From Psychrobacter sp. PG1 (lineage in GTDB: Bacteria > Pseudomonadota > Gammaproteobacteria > Pseudomonadales > Moraxellaceae), in the NCBI RefSeq assembly GCF_014897815.1, contig NZ_JABUZG010000055.1, positions 36,729 to 100,728 on the forward strand: a stretch of 64,000 bases of DNA. Direction: 5' to 3'. Within the stretch, counting starts at the first letter, position 1. Every line of letters starts with the position of its first letter. Both the position numbers and the translations under genes were made by a program. Below the pieces are notes generated by a model. The model was given only the letters and a program-made list of their open reading frames with translations, did not search any database and was not told the DNA's origin. Shown here piece after piece: positions 18,007 to 27,156 of this stretch.

Positions 18007-19320
18007 GTGATATTACGCCGCTATATGACTCAACAAGTTGCCTCAACGACCGCATTGGTCTTGGGGTTTTTAGTGGTGATGATGCTGGGCGGTCGTTTGA
18101 TCCGTTACTTTGGTATTGCCGCAGAAGGCAATTTAGATATCAGCTTGTTATTTACCATCATTGGTTATAATTTGCCCTACTTTTTAGAGCTTATCCTGCC
18201 ATTAGCATTTTTTATCGCTCTCATGCTGGTATTCGGGCGGCTGTATGTCGATCAAGAAATGGCGGTGATTAATGCCAGTGGGGTGTCGCGTGGTAAACTT
18301 GCCCGTTTGATGACGCCTTTAATATTGGCATTGTTCGTTGGGGAAGCGGCTTTATCTATCGTTGGTAAACCGTGGGGCGTACGCTCATCGGAAAGTGTCT
18401 GGCAACAGCAAGCATTGACCAGCGCGTTTGATTTGATTCGTCCCAATGAATTTATTAGTAGTGGCAATTATCATTTGTATGTGGGCAGCTTGAGTGATGA
18501 TAAAAAGCAATTGCAAGATGTGATATTGATTCAATCTGAGCCTGAAAAAAAGGGCAGTGCCGCTAAAAATAACACTGCCAAAGAGGCTGCCGTCGATGTT
18601 AAAAACACCATCGATCCCGAAACAGCTGAGCAATTAAATATTTCAGACATGCCAAATATGCCAACGGCGATTACTAATAATACCAACATCAGCAAAGATA
18701 CTATTACGTTGGCTAAGCGTGCCGAGCAAGTAGACACAGGTAATAGCGGTGTGACCCAATTGGACTTGTTCCAAGGACGGCGTTATGAAGTCGGTGCTGG
18801 CAGTCTGAAATATAATCAAGTGGGCTTTGATCGTTACCGCATTACGTTGACAGAATCCTCAAAAGAAGTCATCAACGAAGATAATATCGAAACGCAAGCG
18901 ATTGGACCATTATGGCAAGCCGCGACGGGTGGTACGGCAAGTAGTGGCAACTCGCTGCGTGTGGCACAAAGTGAGCTTGGCTATCGTCTAGCATTGCCGT
19001 GGTTGATGATCATTGCACCAATGCTCGCTGTACCACTGGCGCAAGTACGTCCGCGTCAAGGTCGCTGGTTACGCCTTTTCCCTTCTATTTTATTGTTTGT
19101 CAGCTGTGCGCTGGGTATTATTTCACTCAAAAACGCTGTGAGCAAAGGCAGCGTGAGCGTCTGGGCATATGCGTGGCTCATTTTAGGGTTTATGGCATTG
19201 GCACTTTATATGAATTGGGGTAGCCGTGTGCAGCATCGATTACGCTTTCGCAAACCGAAGAGCACGCCTTTAACGGTTGCCGATCATCAGAGCAGTGGCT
19301 CACAAGGAGGGCAGTCCTAA
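18007..19320 (+). CDS. lptF: LPS export ABC transporter permease LptF
   Basis: LptF and LptG are the inner-membrane half of the Lpt bridge and extract LPS for transport to the outer membrane. The protein has three N-terminal and three C-terminal membrane helices flanking a periplasmic domain, as the family requires. The GTG at 18007 gives V-I-L-R-R-Y-M-T-Q-Q, the typical LptF beginning; a TTG at 17938 would add 23 residues. The periplasmic domain holds a hydrophilic Asn/Thr/Lys-rich insertion (about 18540-18745) not usual in the family. It overlaps the start of lptG by one base. Confidence 0.9.
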   Translation: MILRRYMTQQVASTTALVLGFLVVMMLGGRLIRYFGIAAEGNLDISLLFTIIGYNLPYFLELILPLAFFIALMLVFGRLYVDQEMAVINASGVSRGKLARLMTPLILALFVGEAALSIVGKPWGVRSSESVWQQQALTSAFDLIRPNEFISSGNYHLYVGSLSDDKKQLQDVILIQSEPEKKGSAAKNNTAKEAAVDVKNTIDPETAEQLNISDMPNMPTAITNNTNISKDTITLAKRAEQVDTGNSGVTQLDLFQGRRYEVGAGSLKYNQVGFDRYRITLTESSKEVINEDNIETQAIGPLWQAATGGTASSGNSLRVAQSELGYRLALPWLMIIAPMLAVPLAQVRPRQGRWLRLFPSILLFVSCALGIISLKNAVSKGSVSVWAYAWLILGFMALALYMNWGSRVQHRLRFRKPKSTPLTVADHQSSGSQGGQS

Positions 19321-20546
19321 TGAGTGTCTTATCTTCTAAATCTTCCAATCCTGACTCGCAAAACGCTCATGATAAGTACGCTCGCAAACCTGCCAAACTA
19401 AAAGTGCTGAGCCGTTACGTCAAGCTGAACGCTTTGCTCGCAATCGTCGGAGCTGTCATAGGCTTGTGGGCATTACAGCTGGTATTCTCTTATTTGTCTG
19501 AGCTGGATTCGTTAGATGATAGCTATACGATGGGCGAGGCGATTAAGTATATTTTTTATCGCTCGCCTTATTTTTTAGAGCAATTTATTCCCACTGGCGC
19601 ATTGCTAGGTGCAGTGGTTGGCTTGGGCTTGCTTGCCAATAAAAGTGAGCTGGTCGTGATGCGCGCCGCTGGCGTCAGCGTTTATCGTATCGTCGGTTGG
19701 GTATTGCAGCCTGCTTTGATTTTTGTGTTGCTCGCATTGATTATCAATCAGTTCGTGCTGCCGCACTCTAATCAATTGGCAAAAGAAATCAACGATGAAG
19801 ACAGCAGTTCATTGGTCACCTCGGTACGCGGTTATTGGACGTTGCAGCCACGCTTTGAGAGTACAAAAGACGGCAGTGCCAAGCCAGATGGTAGCGATAT
19901 TTTGTATATCGATTATGCTGATGTGCAAGGTAATATCAGCGAAGTTAAACGCTGGCATTTAGACAATAATGGCAATCTGCAAACGGCCATTCACGCTGAG
20001 GGTGGTAAATATATTGGTCGTGAACCTGTTAATCCTGCCAGCAGCAAACCGAGCGAGCAATATCGCTATGAGTGGCAGCTGAACAACATGACCAAGCTGA
20101 TGATTAATCAGGGCTTTGAGAGTAGCCAAGCCATCTCACCGTCAGATACTTTAAGCCTGCCCTTTGCCCCTGAATCGGTATATCTGCTTACCCGTAAAGC
20201 CGAAGATTTGTCATTGACTCAGTTGTATGAGCATCGTCAATTTATGCGTCAACAAGGCACGCGCTCGTTAAGTCATGAGCTGGCTTTCTGGCAAAAACTG
20301 CTCTCACCGCTATCAATTTTATCGCTGGTGATTGTTGCTTGCTCATTCGTCTTTGGCTCACTGCGTACACATAGCTTGGGCTTGCGTATCGTCGTGGCAT
20401 TATTGTTTGGCTTGCTATTTAGTTATGTGCAAGACTTGGTTGGCTTTGTCTCATTGGCGACTGGATTTTCGCCGTTATTAATGGTGCTATTGCCTATTAT
20501 CGCTAGTGCGATATTGGGTGGATATTTGCTTAAACGGCAGATGTAG
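19320..20546 (+). CDS. lptG: LPS export ABC transporter permease LptG
   Basis: This is the second permease of the LPS exporter (LptB2FG). The 408 residues have the same 3+3 helix layout as LptF, with a periplasmic beta domain between residues of about 120 and 290. The motif P-Y-F-L-E-Q-F-I-P-T-G-A-L-L-G in the early membrane region is characteristic. Its ATG shares a base with the lptF stop (TAATG), which implies translational coupling. The first 25 residues are a hydrophilic extension. A strong hairpin terminator follows. Confidence 0.92.
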   Translation: MSVLSSKSSNPDSQNAHDKYARKPAKLKVLSRYVKLNALLAIVGAVIGLWALQLVFSYLSELDSLDDSYTMGEAIKYIFYRSPYFLEQFIPTGALLGAVVGLGLLANKSELVVMRAAGVSVYRIVGWVLQPALIFVLLALIINQFVLPHSNQLAKEINDEDSSSLVTSVRGYWTLQPRFESTKDGSAKPDGSDILYIDYADVQGNISEVKRWHLDNNGNLQTAIHAEGGKYIGREPVNPASSKPSEQYRYEWQLNNMTKLMINQGFESSQAISPSDTLSLPFAPESVYLLTRKAEDLSLTQLYEHRQFMRQQGTRSLSHELAFWQKLLSPLSILSLVIVACSFVFGSLRTHSLGLRIVVALLFGLLFSYVQDLVGFVSLATGFSPLLMVLLPIIASAILGGYLLKRQM

Positions 20547-20565
20547 CGAGATATCATTTGCCATA

Positions 20566-20606
20566 AAGAAGCCCGCTAAAACTATATGTTTTAGCGGGCT
20601 TTTATT
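20566..20606. terminator. bidirectional terminator after lptG
   Basis: A perfect 13-bp stem AAGCCCGCTAAAA / TTTTAGCGGGCTT with a 7-nt loop, followed by T-rich sequence. It lies between the convergent lptG and methyltransferase genes. Confidence 0.9.
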
Positions 20607-20624
20607 TGTGTCATCTTCAAAAAT

Positions 20625-21233
20625 CTAGTCTTTGGTCGCCATCGTAATCGTATAGGTTTTGCCTTGCTTTATTTTGTCGCTATTGCCAAACACTTCGGTA
20701 AACGAGCGCTTCACAAACTGACGTAGGCCATTGATTGTCACCACATAAAAACGCCCACCTTTACGCATACGGGCATAGGCATCGAGGAAATATAAATAGT
20801 GCTGTTCTTTACCTACTTTGGCTGGCAAGTTTGACATTACCAAGCTAAAGTCTTTGTCTTTTGCCACGTGATTGAAGCCATTTGATAAATGCACATCGAC
20901 ATTTTTTAGACCGTTTTTTTCACAATTCAGGCGTGCATATTCTACCGCCATAAAATCTTTATCAATCAAAGTATGCTGACCGTTCGGACATTCACGCGCC
21001 GCCGTCATACCGAGCACGCCATAACCACAGCCCAAATCGATCGAATCATCATCCGCTTCAAAATCAATATAATCAAGCAGCATCAAGCTACCATCATCGA
21101 GCTTTTGCGGTGAAAAAATACCCCAAGTGGTCGAAAAATCAAATGGCTTACCCAGTACGTCTTGGCGAAAGTTAATATCTTCACGCCAATGTTGGGCATT
21201 TTTTAGTAGGTCAGCAGGTGGTCTATGGCTCAT
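20625..21233 (-). CDS. class I SAM-dependent methyltransferase (RsmC/MTS-like)
   Basis: This is a single Rossmann methyltransferase domain of the small-methyltransferase (MTS) family. Motif I is D-L-G-C-G-Y-G-V-L-G, followed by the acidic ribose-binding residue in T-L-I-D-K-D. Motif IV reads S-N-L-P-A-K, not the N-P-P-[FY] of amino-methylating RsmC-type enzymes. The short 202 residues correspond to the catalytic half of RsmC only, as in YbxB-like proteins. The substrate is unknown; rRNA is plausible from the family. Confidence 0.75.
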   Translation of the reverse strand: MSHRPPADLLKNAQHWREDINFRQDVLGKPFDFSTTWGIFSPQKLDDGSLMLLDYIDFEADDDSIDLGCGYGVLGMTAARECPNGQHTLIDKDFMAVEYARLNCEKNGLKNVDVHLSNGFNHVAKDKDFSLVMSNLPAKVGKEQHYLYFLDAYARMRKGGRFYVVTINGLRQFVKRSFTEVFGNSDKIKQGKTYTITMATKD

Positions 21234-21455
21234 GAGATTCTCGGATAATAGATAGGTAGGGAATAATAATTGATGATGGGTATTGTAACGAGAAAAGGGT
21301 AGGTTTGCAGCATGCTATCAATGAATTAGTTATCAAATATGCAATTAATGTTGTTTATCCATTACAAGCAAAATTAATTTGATTTATACTTGTCAGCCAA
21401 TTATTGTTTAATTAATTTTTTAGACTGCTTATATAAACGAGAATAAATAATAGAC

Positions 21456-22379
21456 ATGAATAAGTTATCCAAGAATTTACTTTTAATGTTAGAAACTTGG
21501 TATTTCACAATATTAAAGATGGTTCTGATAGCTTTATATAGTGTCGTAGTTTCTGCTTACAGTAATGATGGGCTCGAAAAAAGTATTAGAAAAGCTGGAT
21601 GGATTGGTAATTGGCTTATGGTTAATCCTCTCTTAGTCATAGGAAGTGCTGCTGTACTAGCTATAATATATCAAGGTGCATATAAATTTTTAGTGAAAAT
21701 TTCAATGTCTGTAAAGAATAAAGATGATGTTGCTACTCAATTAGTAGTCGCTTTGGATATTCCGGTGAACAAAAAAAGGGAAAGGTTTGCTAAAGAGGTC
21801 AATAATTTTGTGCGTTTAAATGACAGCAAGACTAAGACTAAACATAGAATTTTTAAAGCAATTACTAAGCCTGAAGAGCAAAGTATATTGATATTAGACT
21901 CCTTAGCTTCTTTTCTCAAAACTACTTATAGTGATGTCGACTTTAAAGTTGGACTAATGTCTATTAAGAATAACAAGATTGATGATTGGAAGTATTTTCT
22001 GCCTATAACTAAACCGCCTCAAACTTCGTTAGAAGTTCTTGGAAGTAAAGAAAGTACTATTTCCAGATGTCTCGAAAGTAAGCAGACCGAGATCGTCTCT
22101 GATATAAAGAAGGAAATAAAAAAGCAAAGAAATGGCTTGACGGACGATATTAGGTACGTCAAAGGTAATACTTCTGAAAAAGAACATGGTTCACAGATAT
22201 GTTATCCAATAATAAGTGTAACAACTAAAAAGATAATATATGTTATAACTATATCAGCTTCTAAGAAAAATTTTTTTAATGAAAATGAACTTCATACTTA
22301 TAAATGGATTTTAGAGAGGTTTGCTACAAGAATTGCTCTAGAACACTCACTCGAATGCCTTTTGTATAATAGACTATAG
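21456..22379 (+). CDS. unknown membrane protein with two TM helices and a GAF-like domain
   Basis: The family is not recognised. The 307 residues begin with two hydrophobic segments (about 10-35 and 53-75), so the N-terminus is membrane-anchored with a cytoplasmic remainder. Residues of about 130-300 have the pattern of a GAF sensor domain: helix, strands around V-D-F-K-V-G-L-M-S, I-C-Y-P-I-I-S-V, K-K-I-I-Y-V-I-T-I-S and a terminal helix preceded by F-N-E-N-E-L. The gene is visibly more AT-rich than its neighbours and uses AT-ended codons, which suggests acquisition. It is followed after 16 bp by a small gene. No catalytic output domain is present, so it may sense a ligand or redox state and act through its partner. 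This is inference. Confidence 0.6.
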   Translation: MNKLSKNLLLMLETWYFTILKMVLIALYSVVVSAYSNDGLEKSIRKAGWIGNWLMVNPLLVIGSAAVLAIIYQGAYKFLVKISMSVKNKDDVATQLVVALDIPVNKKRERFAKEVNNFVRLNDSKTKTKHRIFKAITKPEEQSILILDSLASFLKTTYSDVDFKVGLMSIKNNKIDDWKYFLPITKPPQTSLEVLGSKESTISRCLESKQTEIVSDIKKEIKKQRNGLTDDIRYVKGNTSEKEHGSQICYPIISVTTKKIIYVITISASKKNFFNENELHTYKWILERFATRIALEHSLECLLYNRL

Positions 22380-22395
22380 AAGATAGGGGAATTAT

Positions 22396-22611
22396 ATGGA
22401 TAACTCTCATACAACATATAGAGGTAGATTAAGCAGAGTAAATGAAGATACAGATATGGCAACCTTACTAGCTTATGAGGAAGCGAAGCTTGAGAGCTTT
22501 AAAAGAGAACTGAGAATAGCACAACAATCTATTGAAGTGATGAACCTGAAAAAAAGAGCTTTTAGAAAAAGGCTTAGTTTACAGGAAATCTTCAATCACC
22601 CTCTCGGATGA
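22396..22611 (+). CDS. small helical protein, partner of the GAF-like membrane protein
   Basis: Unrecognised 71-residue protein, charged and predicted helical, with a likely coiled coil over about 20-60 (E-A-K-L-E-S-F-K-R-E-L-R-I-A-Q-Q). It starts 16 bp after the GAF-like gene with AGGGGAATTAT just upstream, so it is probably translated from the same mRNA. Its last 16 nt overlap the 3' end of the convergent xerD. Basic residues cluster in the C-terminal third (K-K-R-A-F-R-K-R). Function unknown. Confidence 0.55.
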   Translation: MDNSHTTYRGRLSRVNEDTDMATLLAYEEAKLESFKRELRIAQQSIEVMNLKKRAFRKRLSLQEIFNHPLG

Positions 22612-23534
22612 TGCTCCGCATGCAATTTCTGCAATCTTGCCGTCGCCACATGGGTATAGATCTGTGTGGTTGATAAATCGCTATGTCCAAGTAATAACTG
22701 CACGCTACGCAAGTCCGCGCCATGATTCAGTAGATGCGTGGCAAAAGCGTGACGCAGGGTATGCGGTGATAGCTCTTTATCGATACTGGCGACTTTGGCG
22801 TACTTTTTAAGCAAATACCAAAAGTTCTGCCGCGTCATGTAGCCACCTTGCGCCGTTAAAAATACCGCTTGGCAGTTTCCTGATTTCAAATGTGCAATCA
22901 AATCACCACGAGCATGCGTTAGATAGTCTTCTAGCGCATCATTGGCATATTCGCCGAGTGGCACCAGTCGGGTTTTATTACCTTTCCCCGTTATTTGTAG
23001 CCAGCCAGCGTTTAGATTCACTTGCTCTAATGACAGATTAATCAACTCGCTCACACGCAGCCCGCAGGCGTATAGCACCTCTAGCATGGCTTTATCACGG
23101 AGTCCGAGAGCAGTGCTGGTATCAGGCGCAGCAAGGAGATTATCGACATCTGCTTCTGCTAAGTCTTTGGGGAGTGGACGTCCGAGCTTGGGGCTTTTGA
23201 TACGCTCGCAAGGATTGTCTTCACGCAGATTACTGGTGATCATCCAAAGATAAAACTGGCGCAAGCTTGAGAGCATGCGTGCTTGGGTACGTGGGGTTTT
23301 ATTGTCTTGTGTAAGGGTTGAGAGACAGTGCAGCACGTCATCAGGCTGCCAGCGTGTCAGCGCGATAGGATTGGTCAGCTCGCATGAGCGCAGGTCGCGC
23401 ACATAAGCATTACGTGTACGGGTTGCAAGCCCACGTGCCAGCATGGCTTGACGAAACTCAGTGATATAACTGGGTTCGTCATCTACTGCCAGCGCCTTAG
23501 GTTGGCGCTGTTGCACGGCACGATCACGGCTCAT
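22596..23534 (-). CDS. xerD: tyrosine recombinase XerD
   Basis: XerD with XerC resolves chromosome dimers at dif. It has an N-terminal SAM-like domain (about 25-115) and a catalytic domain with A-C-G-L-R-V-S-E-L, the beta-hairpin Lys in T-G-K-G-N-K, L-R-H-A-F-A-T-H-L, L-G-H-S, and the nucleophile in T-T-Q-I-Y-T-H-V. The C-terminal L-H-A-E-H-H-P-R-G is typical of XerD rather than XerC. The 312 residues include a short N-terminal extension. It follows a methyltransferase gene by 24 bp and is probably cotranscribed with it. Confidence 0.92.
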   Translation of the reverse strand: MSRDRAVQQRQPKALAVDDEPSYITEFRQAMLARGLATRTRNAYVRDLRSCELTNPIALTRWQPDDVLHCLSTLTQDNKTPRTQARMLSSLRQFYLWMITSNLREDNPCERIKSPKLGRPLPKDLAEADVDNLLAAPDTSTALGLRDKAMLEVLYACGLRVSELINLSLEQVNLNAGWLQITGKGNKTRLVPLGEYANDALEDYLTHARGDLIAHLKSGNCQAVFLTAQGGYMTRQNFWYLLKKYAKVASIDKELSPHTLRHAFATHLLNHGADLRSVQLLLGHSDLSTTQIYTHVATARLQKLHAEHHPRG

Positions 23535-23558
23535 AACTCAGTACTCGATGGTTGAATG

Positions 23559-24752
23559 TTAGATAAGCGTTAAGCACCATAATGAAGTGATTTCTGCACT
23601 GCGCGCGACATGTAGAGGGTCAGTATCATCTTGGCTGCGACCATGCTTAGGTTGGGTGTCCAGACGATATTTTACCGCCAATCCAGCATCGGCAAACAAG
23701 CGTAATAACTCATCACGGGTGCGTAGCTGTAAATGCTCAGCTAAGTCCGACATTATCAACCAGAGCTCTCCTTGCTCAGCTAAGTGCTGTTTGGCACCTT
23801 GCAAAACCCCACGAAGCATCGCGCTCTTGGCATCATAGACGGCGTATTCAAGAGACGAGCTTGGTTTAGCAGGTACCCAAGGCGGATTACAGACAATCAG
23901 ATTGGCTAGTGGTGCATCAGTCGGATACAAATCGGCTTGCTGTAACTGCACGTTAGTGAATTCTAATCGCGTAAAATTTTCGTTGGCACAGGCCAAAGCA
24001 CGTGGATTCAAATCCGTTGCTATCACTTGCGGAACACCGCGCTGCGCTAAGATAATAGCCAGCAATCCCGTTCCGGTACCGATATCATAGGCGACATCAT
24101 GGCTCGCTGGTAGCGGTGCATCGAGCAACAGCTGCACATACTCATGACGGGTTGGTGCAAAGACACCATAATGCGGGAAAATTGATAACCCTAAGCTTTC
24201 TATTGGGACGCCTTTTTCGCGCCATTGTGCTGCGCCAAGTGCCCCTTGCAGGTCACGGAACGACAGCAGGCAAGACTCATCCACCGACTTATCTAACTGG
24301 CCAAAAGCGGCCATGCAGGCTGCACTCAGATCGGGGGCGCGACGTAGCTTGCTGACATAATCTGTATCAAGCTCTAGTAGCAAACGGCTCAATATACGTG
24401 AACGCTGGGCTTGCAGTTGGCGCTGCTGATGAAATAGATTGGGAATACCTTTAATATTTACTGCGTTAGGTTTATTCGTCGCTTTCTTGATTTTACGCAG
24501 CTCAGAGCGTTCATTCGTACGATCTATGCGACGACCGAGCGCTTGTAGCAACTGGCGTGCATTATGAAAGTCACCGCGCCACAGCAGTGATGTGCCTTCG
24601 CAAGCTAAGCGGTAAGCGTCATCTGCGGTCGTTGTATCATCGACCAATACAATGCGCGCAGGTGGCATATGATTGCTTTCAGACAACCAAAGAGCATTAC
24701 GTAGAGTTTCGTTTTCTTGCCATTGTACATACTGCTTTTCTGTTTGTAACAC
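23559..24752 (-). CDS. class I SAM-dependent methyltransferase (N-P-P-W type)
   Basis: A C-terminal Rossmann domain has motif I D-I-G-T-G-T-G-L-L-A, the acidic residue in A-T-D-L-N-P-R-A, and motif IV V-C-N-P-P-W-V-P. This is the N-P-P-[FYW] signature of enzymes that methylate amino groups of bases or glutamine. The N-terminal 200 residues have no clear assignment. The frame opens at TTG 24791, but the GTG at 24752 (V-L-Q-T-E-K-Q-Y) looks a better start, with AAAGGTAGG about 10 nt upstream. It is likely an rRNA or protein methyltransferase; the substrate is unknown. It precedes xerD in a probable operon. Confidence 0.7.
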   Translation of the reverse strand: MLQTEKQYVQWQENETLRNALWLSESNHMPPARIVLVDDTTTADDAYRLACEGTSLLWRGDFHNARQLLQALGRRIDRTNERSELRKIKKATNKPNAVNIKGIPNLFHQQRQLQAQRSRILSRLLLELDTDYVSKLRRAPDLSAACMAAFGQLDKSVDESCLLSFRDLQGALGAAQWREKGVPIESLGLSIFPHYGVFAPTRHEYVQLLLDAPLPASHDVAYDIGTGTGLLAIILAQRGVPQVIATDLNPRALACANENFTRLEFTNVQLQQADLYPTDAPLANLIVCNPPWVPAKPSSSLEYAVYDAKSAMLRGVLQGAKQHLAEQGELWLIMSDLAEHLQLRTRDELLRLFADAGLAVKYRLDTQPKHGRSQDDTDPLHVARSAEITSLWCLTLI

Positions 24753-24855
24753 GTAATAGCCTACCTTTCGTGAATGATATATCTCGTACAAAGCAAAGAT
24801 ATTTTTATATTATGTATGGTGCTGTCATTAGTTTTCTGCGGTAACTTGAGTGCAT

Positions 24856-25191
24856 TTAAGCACCTTTTTTCTTTACCAAATAACGATAGAGCGTGGCGCT
24901 GATAGGCGCATCATCATCGCCAGCGACCATTATTTCATCGGGATCGACGTTTAGATTTACATTTTCAGCCAGCGTTTCTTGCTGCACAAGCTCATGCCCC
25001 AAATGACGGCAGAAATTAGGAATGTCACGAGTGGTGGCTGGGTCGGTGGCGAGTATTTCAATTACCTCGCCAGCATCAGCGTTACGGATGGTTCGATGCA
25101 GCATCATGACTGGCTCAGGGCAAATCAGCCCTTGAGTATCTAAATGATGATTGATCGTCGTTTGCGTGGTAGAAGTGCTCATAATAGTCAT
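24856..25191 (-). CDS. tusA: TusA-family sulfurtransferase
   Basis: This is a small sulfur carrier with the invariant C-P-x-P motif ([11 protein letters not shown]) and the fold pattern ending in [12 protein letters not shown]. TusA relays persulfide sulfur for tRNA 2-thiouridine formation and other thiolations. The 111 residues include about 20 extra N-terminal residues and a C-terminal extension compared with E. coli TusA (81). The ATG at 25191 is followed by another nine bases later (M-T-I-M-S), so the start is uncertain by three codons. It lies downstream of ruvX and a membrane protein on the same strand. Confidence 0.88.
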   Translation of the reverse strand: MTIMSTSTTQTTINHHLDTQGLICPEPVMMLHRTIRNADAGEVIEILATDPATTRDIPNFCRHLGHELVQQETLAENVNLNVDPDEIMVAGDDDAPISATLYRYLVKKKGA

Positions 25192-25253
25192 TTAAATCGA
25201 TAAGGTTAAAGTTTTTTGCGCTTCATTCGTTAGGATGTTTTTATCAGTGTGTT

Positions 25254-25733
25254 TTACACTTCTTCAGTGATTTCAGGGTCTTTTTCTGCTTCTAGAAAAT
25301 TAAAAAAGCGCTTGAAGCTCACTTTAAATAAAAATGCCACACCAAGCCAACAAGATAAGCCTAACCAGGCAGTATCAGCGAATAATAAGCCACCAACCAA
25401 TATGATGGTCGATACGCCAATGCTCATGGCAATCATCGACGCTTGGTTTAAGCGATAACGATAAATCACTAGCGCATCATAAATAGTAATAGGAATCGTA
25501 AGCGCAACCAAGGCATAGGGCAAGTTATAGAAAAGTTGATAAAGCAGTTGATTGTCATGAAAGGCTTTGATACTGGCAATGGTGCCAAAGACCATAAAGG
25601 CGAGAATAGCGGCATAAATGAGATAAATCGCTATTTGATTCGCTCGCTGTGCGCCTTTGATACGGGCGATAGCAAGCGGTGCAAAACCATGTTGCGATTT
25701 GTTTTGCGGGGAGTGGTCTGAGACAGTGGTCAT
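25254..25733 (-). CDS. unknown four-helix membrane protein
   Basis: Family not recognised. The 159 residues show about four membrane segments (about 33-55, 68-85, 97-117, 122-140), a hydrophilic N-terminus of about 30 residues and an acidic C-terminal tail. It lies between ruvX (77 bp upstream) and tusA (62 bp downstream), all in one direction, so it is probably part of that transcript. No motif indicates a function. Confidence 0.7.
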   Translation of the reverse strand: MTTVSDHSPQNKSQHGFAPLAIARIKGAQRANQIAIYLIYAAILAFMVFGTIASIKAFHDNQLLYQLFYNLPYALVALTIPITIYDALVIYRYRLNQASMIAMSIGVSTIILVGGLLFADTAWLGLSCWLGVAFLFKVSFKRFFNFLEAEKDPEITEEV

Positions 25734-25810
25734 AATAATCAGGCATTTATCCGTGTAGAGTGACGATATGTCAGAATTGGCGGTATTTTAACAGCAGGTT
25801 TGTCGCTGAT

Positions 25811-26341
25811 TTAATCGGCTTTGATAGCATCGATGGCGATACTGCTACTGGGGTCAGCGAAATAAGTCGACATCAGAATACAGGCAGAGATATCATCAAT
25901 CGGATCGCGCTCATGCTTAATCCAACCATTCTCCCAAGCGATCTCACGTGCTTCGACTGAAGTCAGGCGCTCATCACAAAGGCTCACGACCACTGGCAGA
26001 TGCTGTTCCATGACCCGATGCGCTAAGCGGCGAGCGAATTTGTGCGCACGTTTGGAGAGCATGGAGCTACTACCATCCATATTAAGCGGCAACCCAACCA
26101 CCACTTTTGCCACTCCCCAGACTTTGATAATACCTAGTAGGTTATCCCAGTCTGGCTGACCGTTGTTCATCGCCAAGATGTCAAAGGCACGCGCGGTCCC
26201 AGTAATTGTATTACCTAGCGCCATCCCCATCTTTTTGACCCCATAATCGAGCGCTAAGATAAGATGTGGTTTAATAGCTGGTTCCGCCACAGTAGTGTCA
26301 GCAGTTTCGATTTTAGTGCTCGTATCAGACTCTACCATCAT
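25811..26341 (-). CDS. ruvX: Holliday-junction resolvase-like RuvX/YqgF
   Basis: This is an RNase H-fold nuclease family involved in 16S rRNA 5' maturation and proposed in recombination. Visible are L-A-L-D-Y-G-V-K-K-M-G near the start (first catalytic Asp), V-V-G-L-P-L-N-M-D-G-S and L-C-D-E-R-L-T-S-V-E-A, and the terminal Asp in D-D-I-S-A. The 176 residues are longer than the usual 140-150 because of an N-terminal extension of about 25 residues. yqgE lies 105 bp upstream, the common yqgE-yqgF pairing. Confidence 0.9.
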   Translation of the reverse strand: MMVESDTSTKIETADTTVAEPAIKPHLILALDYGVKKMGMALGNTITGTARAFDILAMNNGQPDWDNLLGIIKVWGVAKVVVGLPLNMDGSSSMLSKRAHKFARRLAHRVMEQHLPVVVSLCDERLTSVEAREIAWENGWIKHERDPIDDISACILMSTYFADPSSSIAIDAIKAD

Positions 26342-26446
26342 TATGCGCGTTTCCTATTTCTGTTGGGCATGATTCACTTGGCTTAATGGCTTTAATTTAA
26401 ATGCGGCTTTGATTTAAATAGATAATTTAGTAACCATAGCCAATCG

Positions 26447-27010
26447 TTAAGCATGACCGATATCGCTACTAAGGTAGTCAAAGTTGACGCCAATCTTATC
26501 AGCGGCGATTTGCCAGCGTTCTTCGAATGGTGTATCAAACAATAAATTCAGATCAGCAGGGCAGACGAGCCAATCACCGTTATTTAGCTCTTGGTCTAGC
26601 TGTTTTTTACCCCAGCTGGCATGACCCAAGCACAGTTGATAGTGACCAACGCCTTGACCTGCCGCAATACGCTTAAGGATATCTTGACTGGTGGTAATAC
26701 AGACGTTTTCTGAAATCGCAAAAGACGATGCCCATTCTGGTTGACCCGTATGCAGCACAAACCCAACCTCTGGATACATCGGGCCACCATCTAACGCCAC
26801 ATCTTCCATCACTTGCGCATCCGTCACTTCAATGTCTAAATCTTCTAGCAGTTTGCCCACGCGTGCCTGCTCTAATGGACGATTGACCATCAGACCAAGG
26901 GCACCGTGTTTATCATGACGACAGATATAAATCAGCGCCTGCTCAAACCGTGGGTCTGATAGCTCGGGTGCCGCGATTAAGAAATGATGGGTCAAATTGG
27001 CTTTAGACAT
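26447..27010 (-). CDS. yqgE: YqgE/AlgH family protein (UPF0301)
   Basis: Conserved UPF0301 protein. It has the typical beginning [34 protein letters not shown], and the late [15 protein letters not shown]. AlgH was named from an alginate regulatory locus in Pseudomonas, but its biochemical role is unsettled. The 187 residues are normal. It starts the yqgE-ruvX-membrane protein-tusA run. Confidence 0.92.
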   Translation of the reverse strand: MSKANLTHHFLIAAPELSDPRFEQALIYICRHDKHGALGLMVNRPLEQARVGKLLEDLDIEVTDAQVMEDVALDGGPMYPEVGFVLHTGQPEWASSFAISENVCITTSQDILKRIAAGQGVGHYQLCLGHASWGKKQLDQELNNGDWLVCPADLNLLFDTPFEERWQIAADKIGVNFDYLSSDIGHA

Positions 27011-27156
27011 AGAGACAAACGCAACCTAATATTAAAGGTAAAATAACAGAGATAACACACCACTATATGGCGATACTGAGGTGAAAATCAACCAAAGCAA
27101 ATATTTAGCAGTTATGAGACACAGTGATTCACAACTGTTTATGAATGACAAAGCCT

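Noticed and set aside
22596-22611. Frameshift or truncation of xerD caused by the neighbouring cassette
   Set aside because: XerD keeps its full catalytic set and normal C-terminus; the overlap is simply two convergent 3' ends.
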